Source: Verrucomicrobiota bacterium (GTDB taxonomy: Bacteria > Verrucomicrobiota > Verrucomicrobiia > Verrucomicrobiales > DEV007). From it: a DNA stretch of 32,581 nt. Below, in pieces: positions 8,762-16,052 of this stretch. The stretch covers positions 1-32,581 of the forward strand of contig DAOUQC010000059.1 of assembly GCA_030625775.1 (NCBI GenBank), given 5' to 3'. The position numbers and the translations under genes are program-made. How positions within the stretch are numbered: the first letter of the stretch is position 1; every line of letters starts with the position of its first letter. The notes under the pieces are model-generated. The model made no database searches. It was given only the letters and a program-made list of their open reading frames with translations, and was not told the origin of the DNA.

Positions 8762-9522
8762 CACAATTTTCCACAAACTTTACAATCGGGGTTTCGAACA
8801 ATTGCCACTTTCTGCAACTTCATCGCCACAGTGTCAAAGTGAATCAATCGACTCAAGTTTACGCCAGACATTCCCGTGATCAATTTTATTCCTTCTATCG
8901 CTCCTATGTTGGCGATCAGAGCCGAGACCGCTCCAACCACCGGGAAACGACGTTTCCAATGAGGCGGCAACTCTGGATACAGGCAGGCCAGACAGGCTGT
9001 TTCACCCGGCACAATGGGGATCACCTGCCCTTCCATATTGAACATCGCACAATCAATCAGTGGTTTCCGCTGGTTCACACACTCCCTATTCATCAAAAAA
9101 CGCTCTTCGAACAATGGTGCCGCATCAAAAACAATATCTGCGCGTGCCACCAAACCCGCTGCATTGTCCTCAGTGATATTTTCCGCCACTGTCTCAACTT
9201 CAACATGGGGATTGAAAGCGCTTAAAGTTGCCGCAGCGGCATCCACTCGGGTTTTCCCCAGATAGTCGTGCTGCATCAGAGTCTGCCGATTCAAATCATC
9301 CGGCTTCAAATTTCCACCATGAACCAGAATCAGCTTGCCGATCCCTGCCGCCGCCAGTGACATGGCCAGCGGCCCACCCAAACCACCTATCCGCGAAACC
9401 AGCGCGGTGGTATTGCGCAACTTCACTTGTCCCTGCTCACCCAATCCGGGCACGTCCAATTGCCATTCATAGATCTGCCGATCACGATCCGACAGTTCAA
9501 ATCCGCTCCCAGTATCTTCCAT
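8761..9522 (-). CDS. MoeB/ThiF/HesA-family E1-like adenylyltransferase
   Basis: A 253-residue cytoplasmic enzyme that would adenylate the C-terminal glycine of a ubiquitin-like sulfur carrier, here most simply the MoaD-like protein encoded upstream. Visible marks are the N-terminal RDRQIYEWQL helix, the nucleotide-binding RIGGLGGPLAMSLAAAGIG loop, the DLNRQ segment that positions ATP, and zinc-binding CLAC and CKVC pairs. A candidate conserved Cys lies in ETACLAC. Length and layout fit MoeB without a rhodanese domain. The ATG at 9522 is used because the 9534 alternative is TTG. It is the first gene after the palindromic gap and is tightly joined to the tandem ModA gene. Confidence 0.88.
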   Translation of the reverse strand: MEDTGSGFELSDRDRQIYEWQLDVPGLGEQGQVKLRNTTALVSRIGGLGGPLAMSLAAAGIGKLILVHGGNLKPDDLNRQTLMQHDYLGKTRVDAAAATLSAFNPHVEVETVAENITEDNAAGLVARADIVFDAAPLFEERFLMNRECVNQRKPLIDCAMFNMEGQVIPIVPGETACLACLYPELPPHWKRRFPVVGAVSALIANIGAIEGIKLITGMSGVNLSRLIHFDTVAMKLQKVAIVRNPDCKVCGKL

Positions 9523-9565
9523 TGTGATGCACAAAAAAACTCAACTATTCAGACCTTCAATTTCC

Positions 9566-9645
9566 ACCATGAATGGCTTGAAGGGCATGAAGATAACTGA
9601 ACAAAAAACATCTGCCTTTCTTCATGCTCTTAAATCCTTCATGGT
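9566..9645. repeat. Large imperfect palindrome inside the minus-strand cluster
   Basis: The 157-nt gap between moaD and the E1 gene holds nested inverted repeats. ACCATGAA (9566-9573) pairs with TTCATGGT (9638-9645), and GCATGAAGA (9585-9593) pairs with TCTTCATGC (9619-9627). The bases between can also pair apart from a few mismatches and one bulge, giving arms of about 27 nt around a 25-nt A-rich loop. It could be an intra-operon processing or attenuation hairpin, or a copy of a dispersed repeat. The complementary arms are seen directly; the function is inferred. Confidence 0.7.
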
Positions 9646-9679
9646 AATTTTTCATATCCTGGATTCTTTACCCACTTCT

Positions 9680-9961
9680 CTACCCGCCGGCGATAGGCGT
9701 CATCAGCATCAAGACCTTCACTGCTGACAAGTCCAGATTATCCTTGTCTCCTGCCGCCTGCTCACCATCCAGCGCAGCTAATAATGTTGAGCGGATCCGG
9801 CCATTATCATCAAACACCAATTCCCTGAATTTTTCGCCGTAGTTCTCTGCCAACCCTTTCAAAATCGAGCCAAGAGTTTCACCACCTCTCAATTCCACTT
9901 GCTCCTCGGATACGCCCGTCACCGAAGCCAACTGACCGGTATAATCGATGGTTAACTTCAT
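9680..9961 (-). CDS. MoaD/ThiS-family ubiquitin-like sulfur carrier
   Basis: A 93-residue beta-grasp protein whose last residues are TPIAGG, the diglycine tail that E1-like enzymes adenylate and sulfur donors convert to thiocarboxylate. The sequence begins MKLTIDYTGQLASVTG and has the VELRGGETLGSILKGLAENY segment typical of MoaD. It would supply sulfur to molybdopterin if a MoaE partner exists elsewhere; ThiS-like or other carrier roles are possible. Its ATG overlaps the TGA of the LolD-type gene by 4 nt (ATGA), so it is coupled to the ABC genes and not to the E1 gene, which lies 157 nt further on. Confidence 0.88.
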   Translation of the reverse strand: MKLTIDYTGQLASVTGVSEEQVELRGGETLGSILKGLAENYGEKFRELVFDDNGRIRSTLLAALDGEQAAGDKDNLDLSAVKVLMLMTPIAGG

Positions 9962-10683
9962 GAGTCGCCTTCCTCCTTGTCTGACTCCCCCTGATCGGAT
10001 TCGAGCAAACGCCCGGCATCAAGGTGCATCGAAGATTTTGCCGCCGCACGAGCACGGTCATCGTGTGTCACCATGATCACCGCCCCTCCCTCATCGGCAA
10101 AATCCGCCAAATGCTGCAAAATAATTTCGGAATTCTCCGGATCGAGATTCCCGGTCGGCTCATCGGCCAAAACCAATTCCGGCGCACGCAGCAAAGCACG
10201 TGCCAGCGCCACCCGTTGCTGCTCACCGATACTAAGCTTTGACGGCACATGGTGCAGACGATGACCGATGTTGAACTTTTCCAACAAGTCATGTGCCCGC
10301 TCCCGCATCGAAACATCGTCCACTGATTGGCTCACCAGATCCCCGACCAATACATTATCCAACACATCGAGGTAGGGAATCAGATGAAATTGCTGAAAAA
10401 CAAAACCCACATGAGCGGCGCGAAAAGTCGCTCGCCCCTCGGCATTCAACTCATAGGGATTTTTACCCGCTATTTCGATAATCCCTTCACCCGGTGAAAG
10501 CAAAGCTCCAGTCATCAATAACAAAGTCGACTTCCCGCAGCCACTCGGACCGTGCAAGGCAACAAAATCGCCCGCTTGCACCTCGAATGAAACATCGTTC
10601 ACCGCATGAACCTCCCCCTCGGCAGTCACAAATCGTTTGTGCAGACCTCTTGCTTTCACTGCTGGATGGCGGGCTTCAGTCAT
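9958..10683 (-). CDS. LolD/MacB-type ABC transporter ATPase
   Basis: A 241-residue ABC ATPase of the lipoprotein-export/MacB/FtsE group, with Walker A (GPSGCGKST), Q-loop (FVFQQFHLIPYLDVLDN), signature LSIGEQQR, Walker B (LVLADEPTGNLD) and H-loop (MVTHD). It should form a mechanotransmission-type complex with the FtsX-like permease encoded immediately before it, whose stop lies 8 nt inside this reading frame when the ATG at 10683 is used. An ATG at 10695 would add four residues. The tail after residue 225 is acidic (ESDQGESDKEEGDS). Cargo is unknown; the neighbours point to an envelope function. Confidence 0.9.
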   Translation of the reverse strand: MTEARHPAVKARGLHKRFVTAEGEVHAVNDVSFEVQAGDFVALHGPSGCGKSTLLLMTGALLSPGEGIIEIAGKNPYELNAEGRATFRAAHVGFVFQQFHLIPYLDVLDNVLVGDLVSQSVDDVSMRERAHDLLEKFNIGHRLHHVPSKLSIGEQQRVALARALLRAPELVLADEPTGNLDPENSEIILQHLADFADEGGAVIMVTHDDRARAAAKSSMHLDAGRLLESDQGESDKEEGDS

Positions 10684-11956
10684 GGCGTAATACATCTGCT
10701 GGATCTTTCTGGGCAGCCATCAAAGAGGGCAACCAGGCGGACACCGCCGCCAAAACCGGTGCTGCTACCAAGGCCACCAACCAATCACTGCCAGCAAGCA
10801 CATCCCCCATCGCAACGCCTTGAAAAAAGCGCTCCTTGAGCAAAGGGTAAGTGATAACAAAAGCGGTCACCCCGGCGATGGCCCCTAACAAGCCTGCCAA
10901 CACGGCCCGTGAAAGAAAAGCCGACAGGATAATCTTCGAACCCACCCCGATCGCCCGCAAAACCCCGATCTCCATCACCCGCTCCCGCACATTCATCAGG
11001 GACAGCATCGCAATCCATACCATCGCAAACAACAATACGATCGGCAGCAGAATGCCCGCAAATTTTTCCCGCTCTGCACTCGATTGCGTCCGATGTGATT
11101 TGGCGGCAGCGATTTGTTTCTCAGCCGTCGCCTTGGCCTTGGTTCGTGATTCCGCACGGGCCAGTGCCGTGCTCCCGGTCTCAGTGATCTGGGTATCGGG
11201 CAAAATCTGCATCAACTCCGCACGAATTTCTCCCAGACGATCCAAAGTCGCACAATTACACTCGAGCGCTTGAATCGCGTTGATCTGCCCTTGTTTGCCC
11301 AACAGTTCCTGACACTCGCTCAAATTCATCCACATGGTGATGTCATCCTTGGTGCCTCTCTCCGGGTAGGCCTTGCCCAGCTTGAACTTCTTACCCTTGA
11401 ATACCAACTCATCCCCTTCTTTAAGATCCAAACTGCGGTGCAGCTCATAACCGAGAACCAAGTCGCCCTTTTTCACCGGATCAATCAAGGGTGATTTCGG
11501 ATCGCGATGCGCCAGGGGCACCTCACCTCGAACCCCTATCAAAATCACCGTGCGTTTTTTCTCCGGCCACTCCAGCTTCTGGGTCAGACTCGGCAACAAA
11601 TGATTCACCGTCACAATTTTCGAATTTGCCAAAGTCGTTGCATACTCTTCGGGCATGGTTTTTGAAGCATAACCCTGATCATAGACCTCACTCATGTCCT
11701 GGTCCTTGGGAAAAATGTAGATATTGAAACCCAGCCCCTTCATTGTTTTGCGAATATCATCCTCCAACTGCTTCATCTCCTGCTGGGTATCCGCTTCCAT
11801 CTTTGCAATGATTCGATCTGAATTCAGATCGTAAGATCGCATCGCCGCCAGTGTAGCCAGAACACAAGTGACGGCTAAAGCCACTCCTGCAAGAGTGAGA
11901 AAAAAGTTTGTCTTGCGGTGAGAAATTTCCCGCGTCACCAGCCTACTCAAGTTCAT
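10676..11956 (-). CDS. FtsX/MacB-type ABC transporter permease
   Basis: A 426-residue membrane protein with one N-terminal transmembrane helix (NFFLTLAGVALAVTCVLATLA), a large extracytoplasmic domain of about 250 residues, and three C-terminal helices (GILLPIVLLFAMVWIAMLSL, then two more), the usual FtsX-superfamily topology. The segment NVRERVMEIGVLRAIG before the third helix is a family hallmark. The ATG at 11956 is one base after the stop of the preceding gene and avoids the overlap that 11995 would create. It is partnered with the downstream LolD-type ATPase. Whether it moves lipoproteins, a small molecule, or transmits force to periplasmic partners is unknown. Confidence 0.88.
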   Translation of the reverse strand: MNLSRLVTREISHRKTNFFLTLAGVALAVTCVLATLAAMRSYDLNSDRIIAKMEADTQQEMKQLEDDIRKTMKGLGFNIYIFPKDQDMSEVYDQGYASKTMPEEYATTLANSKIVTVNHLLPSLTQKLEWPEKKRTVILIGVRGEVPLAHRDPKSPLIDPVKKGDLVLGYELHRSLDLKEGDELVFKGKKFKLGKAYPERGTKDDITMWMNLSECQELLGKQGQINAIQALECNCATLDRLGEIRAELMQILPDTQITETGSTALARAESRTKAKATAEKQIAAAKSHRTQSSAEREKFAGILLPIVLLFAMVWIAMLSLMNVRERVMEIGVLRAIGVGSKIILSAFLSRAVLAGLLGAIAGVTAFVITYPLLKERFFQGVAMGDVLAGSDWLVALVAAPVLAAVSAWLPSLMAAQKDPADVLRHD

Positions 11957-11957
11957 A

Positions 11958-13220
11958 TCAGTCGGCGTTTTTCTTGAGCAGCACTGTTCCGGCAACTATA
12001 ACAATGACCACCGCCCCGATAATCAGGAGCATGGGCGATACAGGCATTCCCCCACCTTTGGAATCGGAAGCTATGTCTGTAACAACGGGCGCCTCCCCCT
12101 CCTCAGCACTGGACGATGGCGCCGCGCTTGTCGTTGCTCCGCCCTCTGGCGGGCCTGCGGCATGACTGCCTTTCATCGACTGGCCGCCGTCCTTGTTTTT
12201 TGCCATCAAAGCCGCCGTGCCTTCCAGCGGAGGCAACATCTTGTCGATAATCACCTGGCTGCCTTCCATCGCGGCATCCCAATCCATCGCCACCAGCAAA
12301 TCCATTCCAGGGTTCTGATCCTTCACCTCACAGGAACAAGCTCCGGTCAGGTAGGCTGAATGCTCAATAACATTGTCATAGTTAAGCCCCAACCCAATCA
12401 GCGGCTCCAGAATCCTCCCCCGGCCGAAAACCGGAAATGCCATCGGCTCATTGGCATACTCCCCAAGATCATCTTCCAGATTCAACAACATCTGTAAAAA
12501 CACTTCCTCGGCCAAATCCTGCCGTGAAATCCTCATCACTGAAAAGCCGATTTTCAAGGGAACATCCGAGCGCAATACATTCTCTTCATCTCCCGGGCGG
12601 ATCTGTTTCAGCTTCTCCGTATCATTTTTCCCAATGACACCATCCGGCAGCTCCAGTTTCTTGGCGACTTTTTTAGCATTTTCAATCAAGGACTTTTCCG
12701 CCGCATCATCTTTCTCCGCATCGCCACTTTCCACCAGCAGCCATGCTGCTGATTCGCCGGTCAAAATCCGCTTCACTAATTCCTTGCGCACCGGCGACTG
12801 CACGATCTTGTGGGCATTCTCAATCGTCGCATCCCCACTCCAGATAGGTTTGGTCAAAAATCCACGCATCTTGCCCGGATAAAAAAGATCCATGCGTGCC
12901 ACACTGCTGTCGTTTTCACCATCAGCATTCACTTTGACCGTGATATTTGCGGGAAAATCCTCATCATTTGCCGCATCCCGCAAAGCCTTCAACGCCTCCT
13001 CTTCCGCAGGCTTCAGTCCTCCCTTCGCCGGCACGCAGACCAATTCATAGGAATCCGAAGCCCATCTCTCAAGTGCATAACGAAAGACCGGCACCTGGCA
13101 GGCAAGCAGAATACCTGCCCCGGATAGACTCAAGAACAAAACAAGGGCAAAGAACCACCGGGGTAAGGTGGACGAGTAGGGGGAATTTATTTTTACAAAC
13201 ACGGCGCGGTAATCTGGCAC
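11958..13220 (-). CDS. Unknown doubly membrane-anchored protein with CSC motif
   Basis: About 420 residues that I cannot assign to a named family. There is an N-terminal transmembrane segment (RWFFALVLFLSLSGAGILLAC), a soluble region, a Pro/Ser/Ala/Gly-rich linker around residues 345-390 and a C-terminal transmembrane helix (MLLIIGAVVIVIVAGTVLL) before KKNAD. Recognisable blocks are CQVPVFRYALERW, SPVRKELVKRILTGESAAW, FPVFGRGRILEPLIGLGLNY and TGACSCEVKDQNPGMDLL. The middle resembles thioredoxin-fold proteins weakly. From memory, similar blocks occur in planctomycete proteins near ABC genes, which I cannot verify here. The GTG at 13220 sits directly against GGGAGG, so the start is uncertain; a GTG at 13202 is an alternative. 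Confidence 0.75.
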   Translation of the reverse strand: MPDYRAVFVKINSPYSSTLPRWFFALVLFLSLSGAGILLACQVPVFRYALERWASDSYELVCVPAKGGLKPAEEEALKALRDAANDEDFPANITVKVNADGENDSSVARMDLFYPGKMRGFLTKPIWSGDATIENAHKIVQSPVRKELVKRILTGESAAWLLVESGDAEKDDAAEKSLIENAKKVAKKLELPDGVIGKNDTEKLKQIRPGDEENVLRSDVPLKIGFSVMRISRQDLAEEVFLQMLLNLEDDLGEYANEPMAFPVFGRGRILEPLIGLGLNYDNVIEHSAYLTGACSCEVKDQNPGMDLLVAMDWDAAMEGSQVIIDKMLPPLEGTAALMAKNKDGGQSMKGSHAAGPPEGGATTSAAPSSSAEEGEAPVVTDIASDSKGGGMPVSPMLLIIGAVVIVIVAGTVLLKKNAD

Positions 13221-13304
13221 CCTCCCAGCCTAAGTTCAAGCGCACTTTGCTGAATGATGGTGAATGCCGCTGCCATATTAAAATTGCCAAGCCCCAGTCT
13301 TATT

Positions 13305-14852
13305 TCACTTTGGAAAAATCGGGGTAAAATTCCACAGCTGATTCAACAATCCCTTGGGTTGAGCCACTGCATCCTGCAACACACCTTTGTAAACCACCCG
13401 AATCACATAACCCAGGTCACGTTCCGGGTGAATTACGCCCCCTTCCAGACGTGGTGGCACATCATACAAAAACTCAAGCACCTCAGGTTGATCAATCGTC
13501 CAATCGGGTAAAATCGAAATCCAACGCACCTCCGGCTCACCCGATTGAATCAAGTGAACCTTTTCAGCATCCGCCAGATCAAAAAAGAAAACCTGGATTT
13601 CAACCTGTGAAGGATCAATCGCCTGGGGAGCCTTTTCTTTGGTCGCCTTTTTTTTGGTCGCTTTAGTATCATCCTCCTCATCACTCCCACCTTTCATCGC
13701 TTCACTTTTCGCCTCACGTCTGGAAATAGGCAATACCAGCCGCAGCCTGCCGGGCTCTTTTTTCTTTTCTCTGGCCGCCTCTCCTCCTGCCAAATCAGCC
13801 AGCAGGGAAAGATCCACATCTTCGATTTTGAGCAGAGCCTTGCTGGTTTTTTCCAGGGCTACACGCTTTTTGAGCTCGGCATCGATAAATTTCACATACC
13901 GTTTCACACCATCAGCCGTCAGTTTGGCAACCTTGGCGGGATCCAGTTCACGCCCCAACTCCAACTGGATTGCCGGATAATGTGCTGCCTGAAGGGCCGG
14001 ACTGCGCCCAAAGCGAATCCCGGCATCCTTCCCGCCCGCTCCCGAGACAATATTACCCTGAATCAAAGTCGCCAAGGCCAGATTTTCCGCATCGAACAGA
14101 TTGCCGGCAAAAACCGTTTGCTCAGCTTTTGAAGTCGCCCCCCCCACATGCACCGGCGCACCAGCTGAAGCGAGAATCACCGAGCGAATCTCATCCTTCG
14201 ACACCCCTTTTGCCCCGGCAACCACCCGCAGCATTAACGAACCTCCCACTCCCCCGGAATGACGCACCTTCATCGAGACCGGCTGCCCTGGCAAGGTCAC
14301 CCCCCACGGTCCGGAGGCGGTTCCCACCCGCACTTCCACATTTTCTATCCGCAGATGCTCTCTGAGCAACTCGATGACCACATCCGCATTGGCCACCCCT
14401 TCCCCGGAAGCATTTTCGATCAAAATATGCCTTACCGGGCTCGGTTGCATATGACTGGTCGGCCTGAAGATCAAATCCATCACTCCGCGCAAATCAGCGA
14501 CCGATACGATCGCCGTTCGACCTTTGCCCTCGATTGGATACTGCAATTCATAACGTAAGCCGTTGACCTTAAACTCGCGACTTCCCAATTTTGCTTTTAT
14601 TACAACAGAAGGGCTCACTAGAAAAACATGCCCACTGCGCACTTCCGCAGAACGAAAACCATACATTTTTGCCACATTCTCCACCGTCACATAGGGACGG
14701 TAATGCCTCATCACCACGCTCCACTTCGATGCCTGATCCGCTCCCTGCACCAAAACACCTCCCCAGCAAATGATCAGCAGCCCCAAAAAGCTGCTGCTTT
14801 GCCTGCGAAACGAGCGCCAGGCTCTATTTCGAGTTTCACCTATTCGAATCAT
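13305..14852 (-). CDS. Degenerate Amidase_3-like protein with copper-amine-oxidase-N-like domain
   Basis: A 515-residue exported protein. The ATG at 14852 starts a signal peptide ending near VQG-ADQ. Residues about 43-130 resemble the copper amine oxidase N-terminal-like domain (YVTVENVAKMYG, a VNGLRYELQYP hairpin). About 138-340 follows the N-acetylmuramoyl-L-alanine amidase (Amidase_3) order: an ILI strand, a long helix, VEVRVGT, then NLALATLIQ, KDAGIRFG and YPAIQLELG. The DPGH and SIHxN zinc-ligand motifs are absent; only the late Glu of QLELG fits. A Lys-rich linker and a C-terminal beta-rich domain follow. It is the promoter-proximal gene of the cluster and probably a non-catalytic envelope protein. 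Confidence 0.65.
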   Translation of the reverse strand: MIRIGETRNRAWRSFRRQSSSFLGLLIICWGGVLVQGADQASKWSVVMRHYRPYVTVENVAKMYGFRSAEVRSGHVFLVSPSVVIKAKLGSREFKVNGLRYELQYPIEGKGRTAIVSVADLRGVMDLIFRPTSHMQPSPVRHILIENASGEGVANADVVIELLREHLRIENVEVRVGTASGPWGVTLPGQPVSMKVRHSGGVGGSLMLRVVAGAKGVSKDEIRSVILASAGAPVHVGGATSKAEQTVFAGNLFDAENLALATLIQGNIVSGAGGKDAGIRFGRSPALQAAHYPAIQLELGRELDPAKVAKLTADGVKRYVKFIDAELKKRVALEKTSKALLKIEDVDLSLLADLAGGEAAREKKKEPGRLRLVLPISRREAKSEAMKGGSDEEDDTKATKKKATKEKAPQAIDPSQVEIQVFFFDLADAEKVHLIQSGEPEVRWISILPDWTIDQPEVLEFLYDVPPRLEGGVIHPERDLGYVIRVVYKGVLQDAVAQPKGLLNQLWNFTPIFPK

Positions 14853-14942
14853 CAAAATCCACTCTACGCAGAACTTGGCCAGAACCCACAATTAATGCAA
14901 GAAAATCCTAGACTGCCCCCTTGACCCTTAGTAGCATTCCAC

Positions 14943-15992
14943 GTGAAAAACTTCACCGAACTGCTCAACGCCAATTGCTCCAGTGACCCTGCCCAACAGC
15001 AGGAGCCAACCACCGAGCTGTTTCCAGCCGAGTTACTTGGTGATGACCTTGAGGGAATTGAAAATGAAATCGCCCGTCAAGCCGAAGCCTTCGACCCGGC
15101 TGTCGCACCCTACATTTCCTACATCTGCAACAACAAGGGCAAGCGCATCCGCCCGGTGCTGACTTTCCTCGCCGGCGGCGCCACGGGAGGAAATACCGAT
15201 GCCCACACCAAACTGGCCACTACCTTGGAGCTGATCCATATGGCCACACTCGTTCATGATGACATCATCGACGAAGCCAAAATCCGGCGCCAGGCACCCA
15301 CCGCCAACGCAAAGTGGGGAGCCTCCCTCAGCGTCCTGCTGGGCGACAGCCTGTTTTCCCAGGCCCTGCTGCTCTCAACCGAATTTGATGATGCATCCAT
15401 TGGCCGCTCGATCGCCCAGGCAACCAAGGATGTCTGCACCGGGGAAATCATCCAGACCCAACGACGTTTTGACTTCCAGCTTTCGCGTGAGGATTATTTC
15501 GAAATCATCCGACTGAAAACCGCCGCTCTTTTTGCCGCTGCCATGGAACTCGGCGCACGCCTGAATGGGCAAAGTGAAACGGTGCAGAGGAAATTGTGTG
15601 ATTATGGTATGAAGATCGGCACCGCATATCAAATTTTTGATGACTGCCTCGACCTGACCGGTGATGAAAGCACCGTGGGAAAAACCCTGCGCACCGACCT
15701 CAACAAAGGCAAACTCACCCTGCCCGTCCTCAACCTGATTGAACAAGCCTCCTCTCAACAGCGAGCCAAACTCAACAAGCTTTTGATTCAGAAAGAGCCC
15801 ATAGATATCTCCACTCTCGGCAGCATCGCTGACTACGAAGGCTCCATCGAAGCCGCTGTTCAAACAGCCAAAGACCTCGTCAACGAAGCCCGCGAATGCC
15901 TCGATATTCTGGAAGACAACGACTACACTGACGCCCTGGGCCAGATCACCCTCTACCTCGACGGTCTGCTCGACAGCTGTTGCGAAAGCTGA
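14943..15992 (+). CDS. trans-polyprenyl diphosphate synthase
   Basis: A 349-residue isoprenoid chain-elongating synthase that condenses isopentenyl diphosphate onto an allylic primer, for quinone side chains or related lipids. The first aspartate-rich motif is DDIID (residues 106-110) followed by RR, and the second is FDDCLD (Asp233-Asp237). GKRIRP near residue 66 binds diphosphate. Length fits octaprenyl/heptaprenyl synthases (IspB/HepT type) better than the farnesyl enzyme IspA. The start is GTG at 14943, 90 nt from the divergent amidase-like gene. Chain length cannot be told from the sequence alone. The C-terminus ends in DSCCES. Confidence 0.9.
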   Translation: MKNFTELLNANCSSDPAQQQEPTTELFPAELLGDDLEGIENEIARQAEAFDPAVAPYISYICNNKGKRIRPVLTFLAGGATGGNTDAHTKLATTLELIHMATLVHDDIIDEAKIRRQAPTANAKWGASLSVLLGDSLFSQALLLSTEFDDASIGRSIAQATKDVCTGEIIQTQRRFDFQLSREDYFEIIRLKTAALFAAAMELGARLNGQSETVQRKLCDYGMKIGTAYQIFDDCLDLTGDESTVGKTLRTDLNKGKLTLPVLNLIEQASSQQRAKLNKLLIQKEPIDISTLGSIADYEGSIEAAVQTAKDLVNEARECLDILEDNDYTDALGQITLYLDGLLDSCCES

Positions 15993-16052
15993 GGACTCTG
16001 AGGAATAAAGACATGGGGCACATAGATTTGCCTTCTGCTGTCTTATACCATT

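Noticed and set aside
9524-9727. 67-codon plus-strand ORF in the moaD/E1 gap
   Set aside because: It reads through the palindrome, so its sequence reflects the repeat; no RBS or family resemblance is visible.
8761-9961. Antiviral ubiquitin-like conjugation (Bil-type) operon
   Set aside because: The E1-like and ubiquitin-like proteins are present, but no E2 or JAB-type peptidase is visible and the neighbours are ABC transporter genes, so MoeB/MoaD chemistry is simpler.
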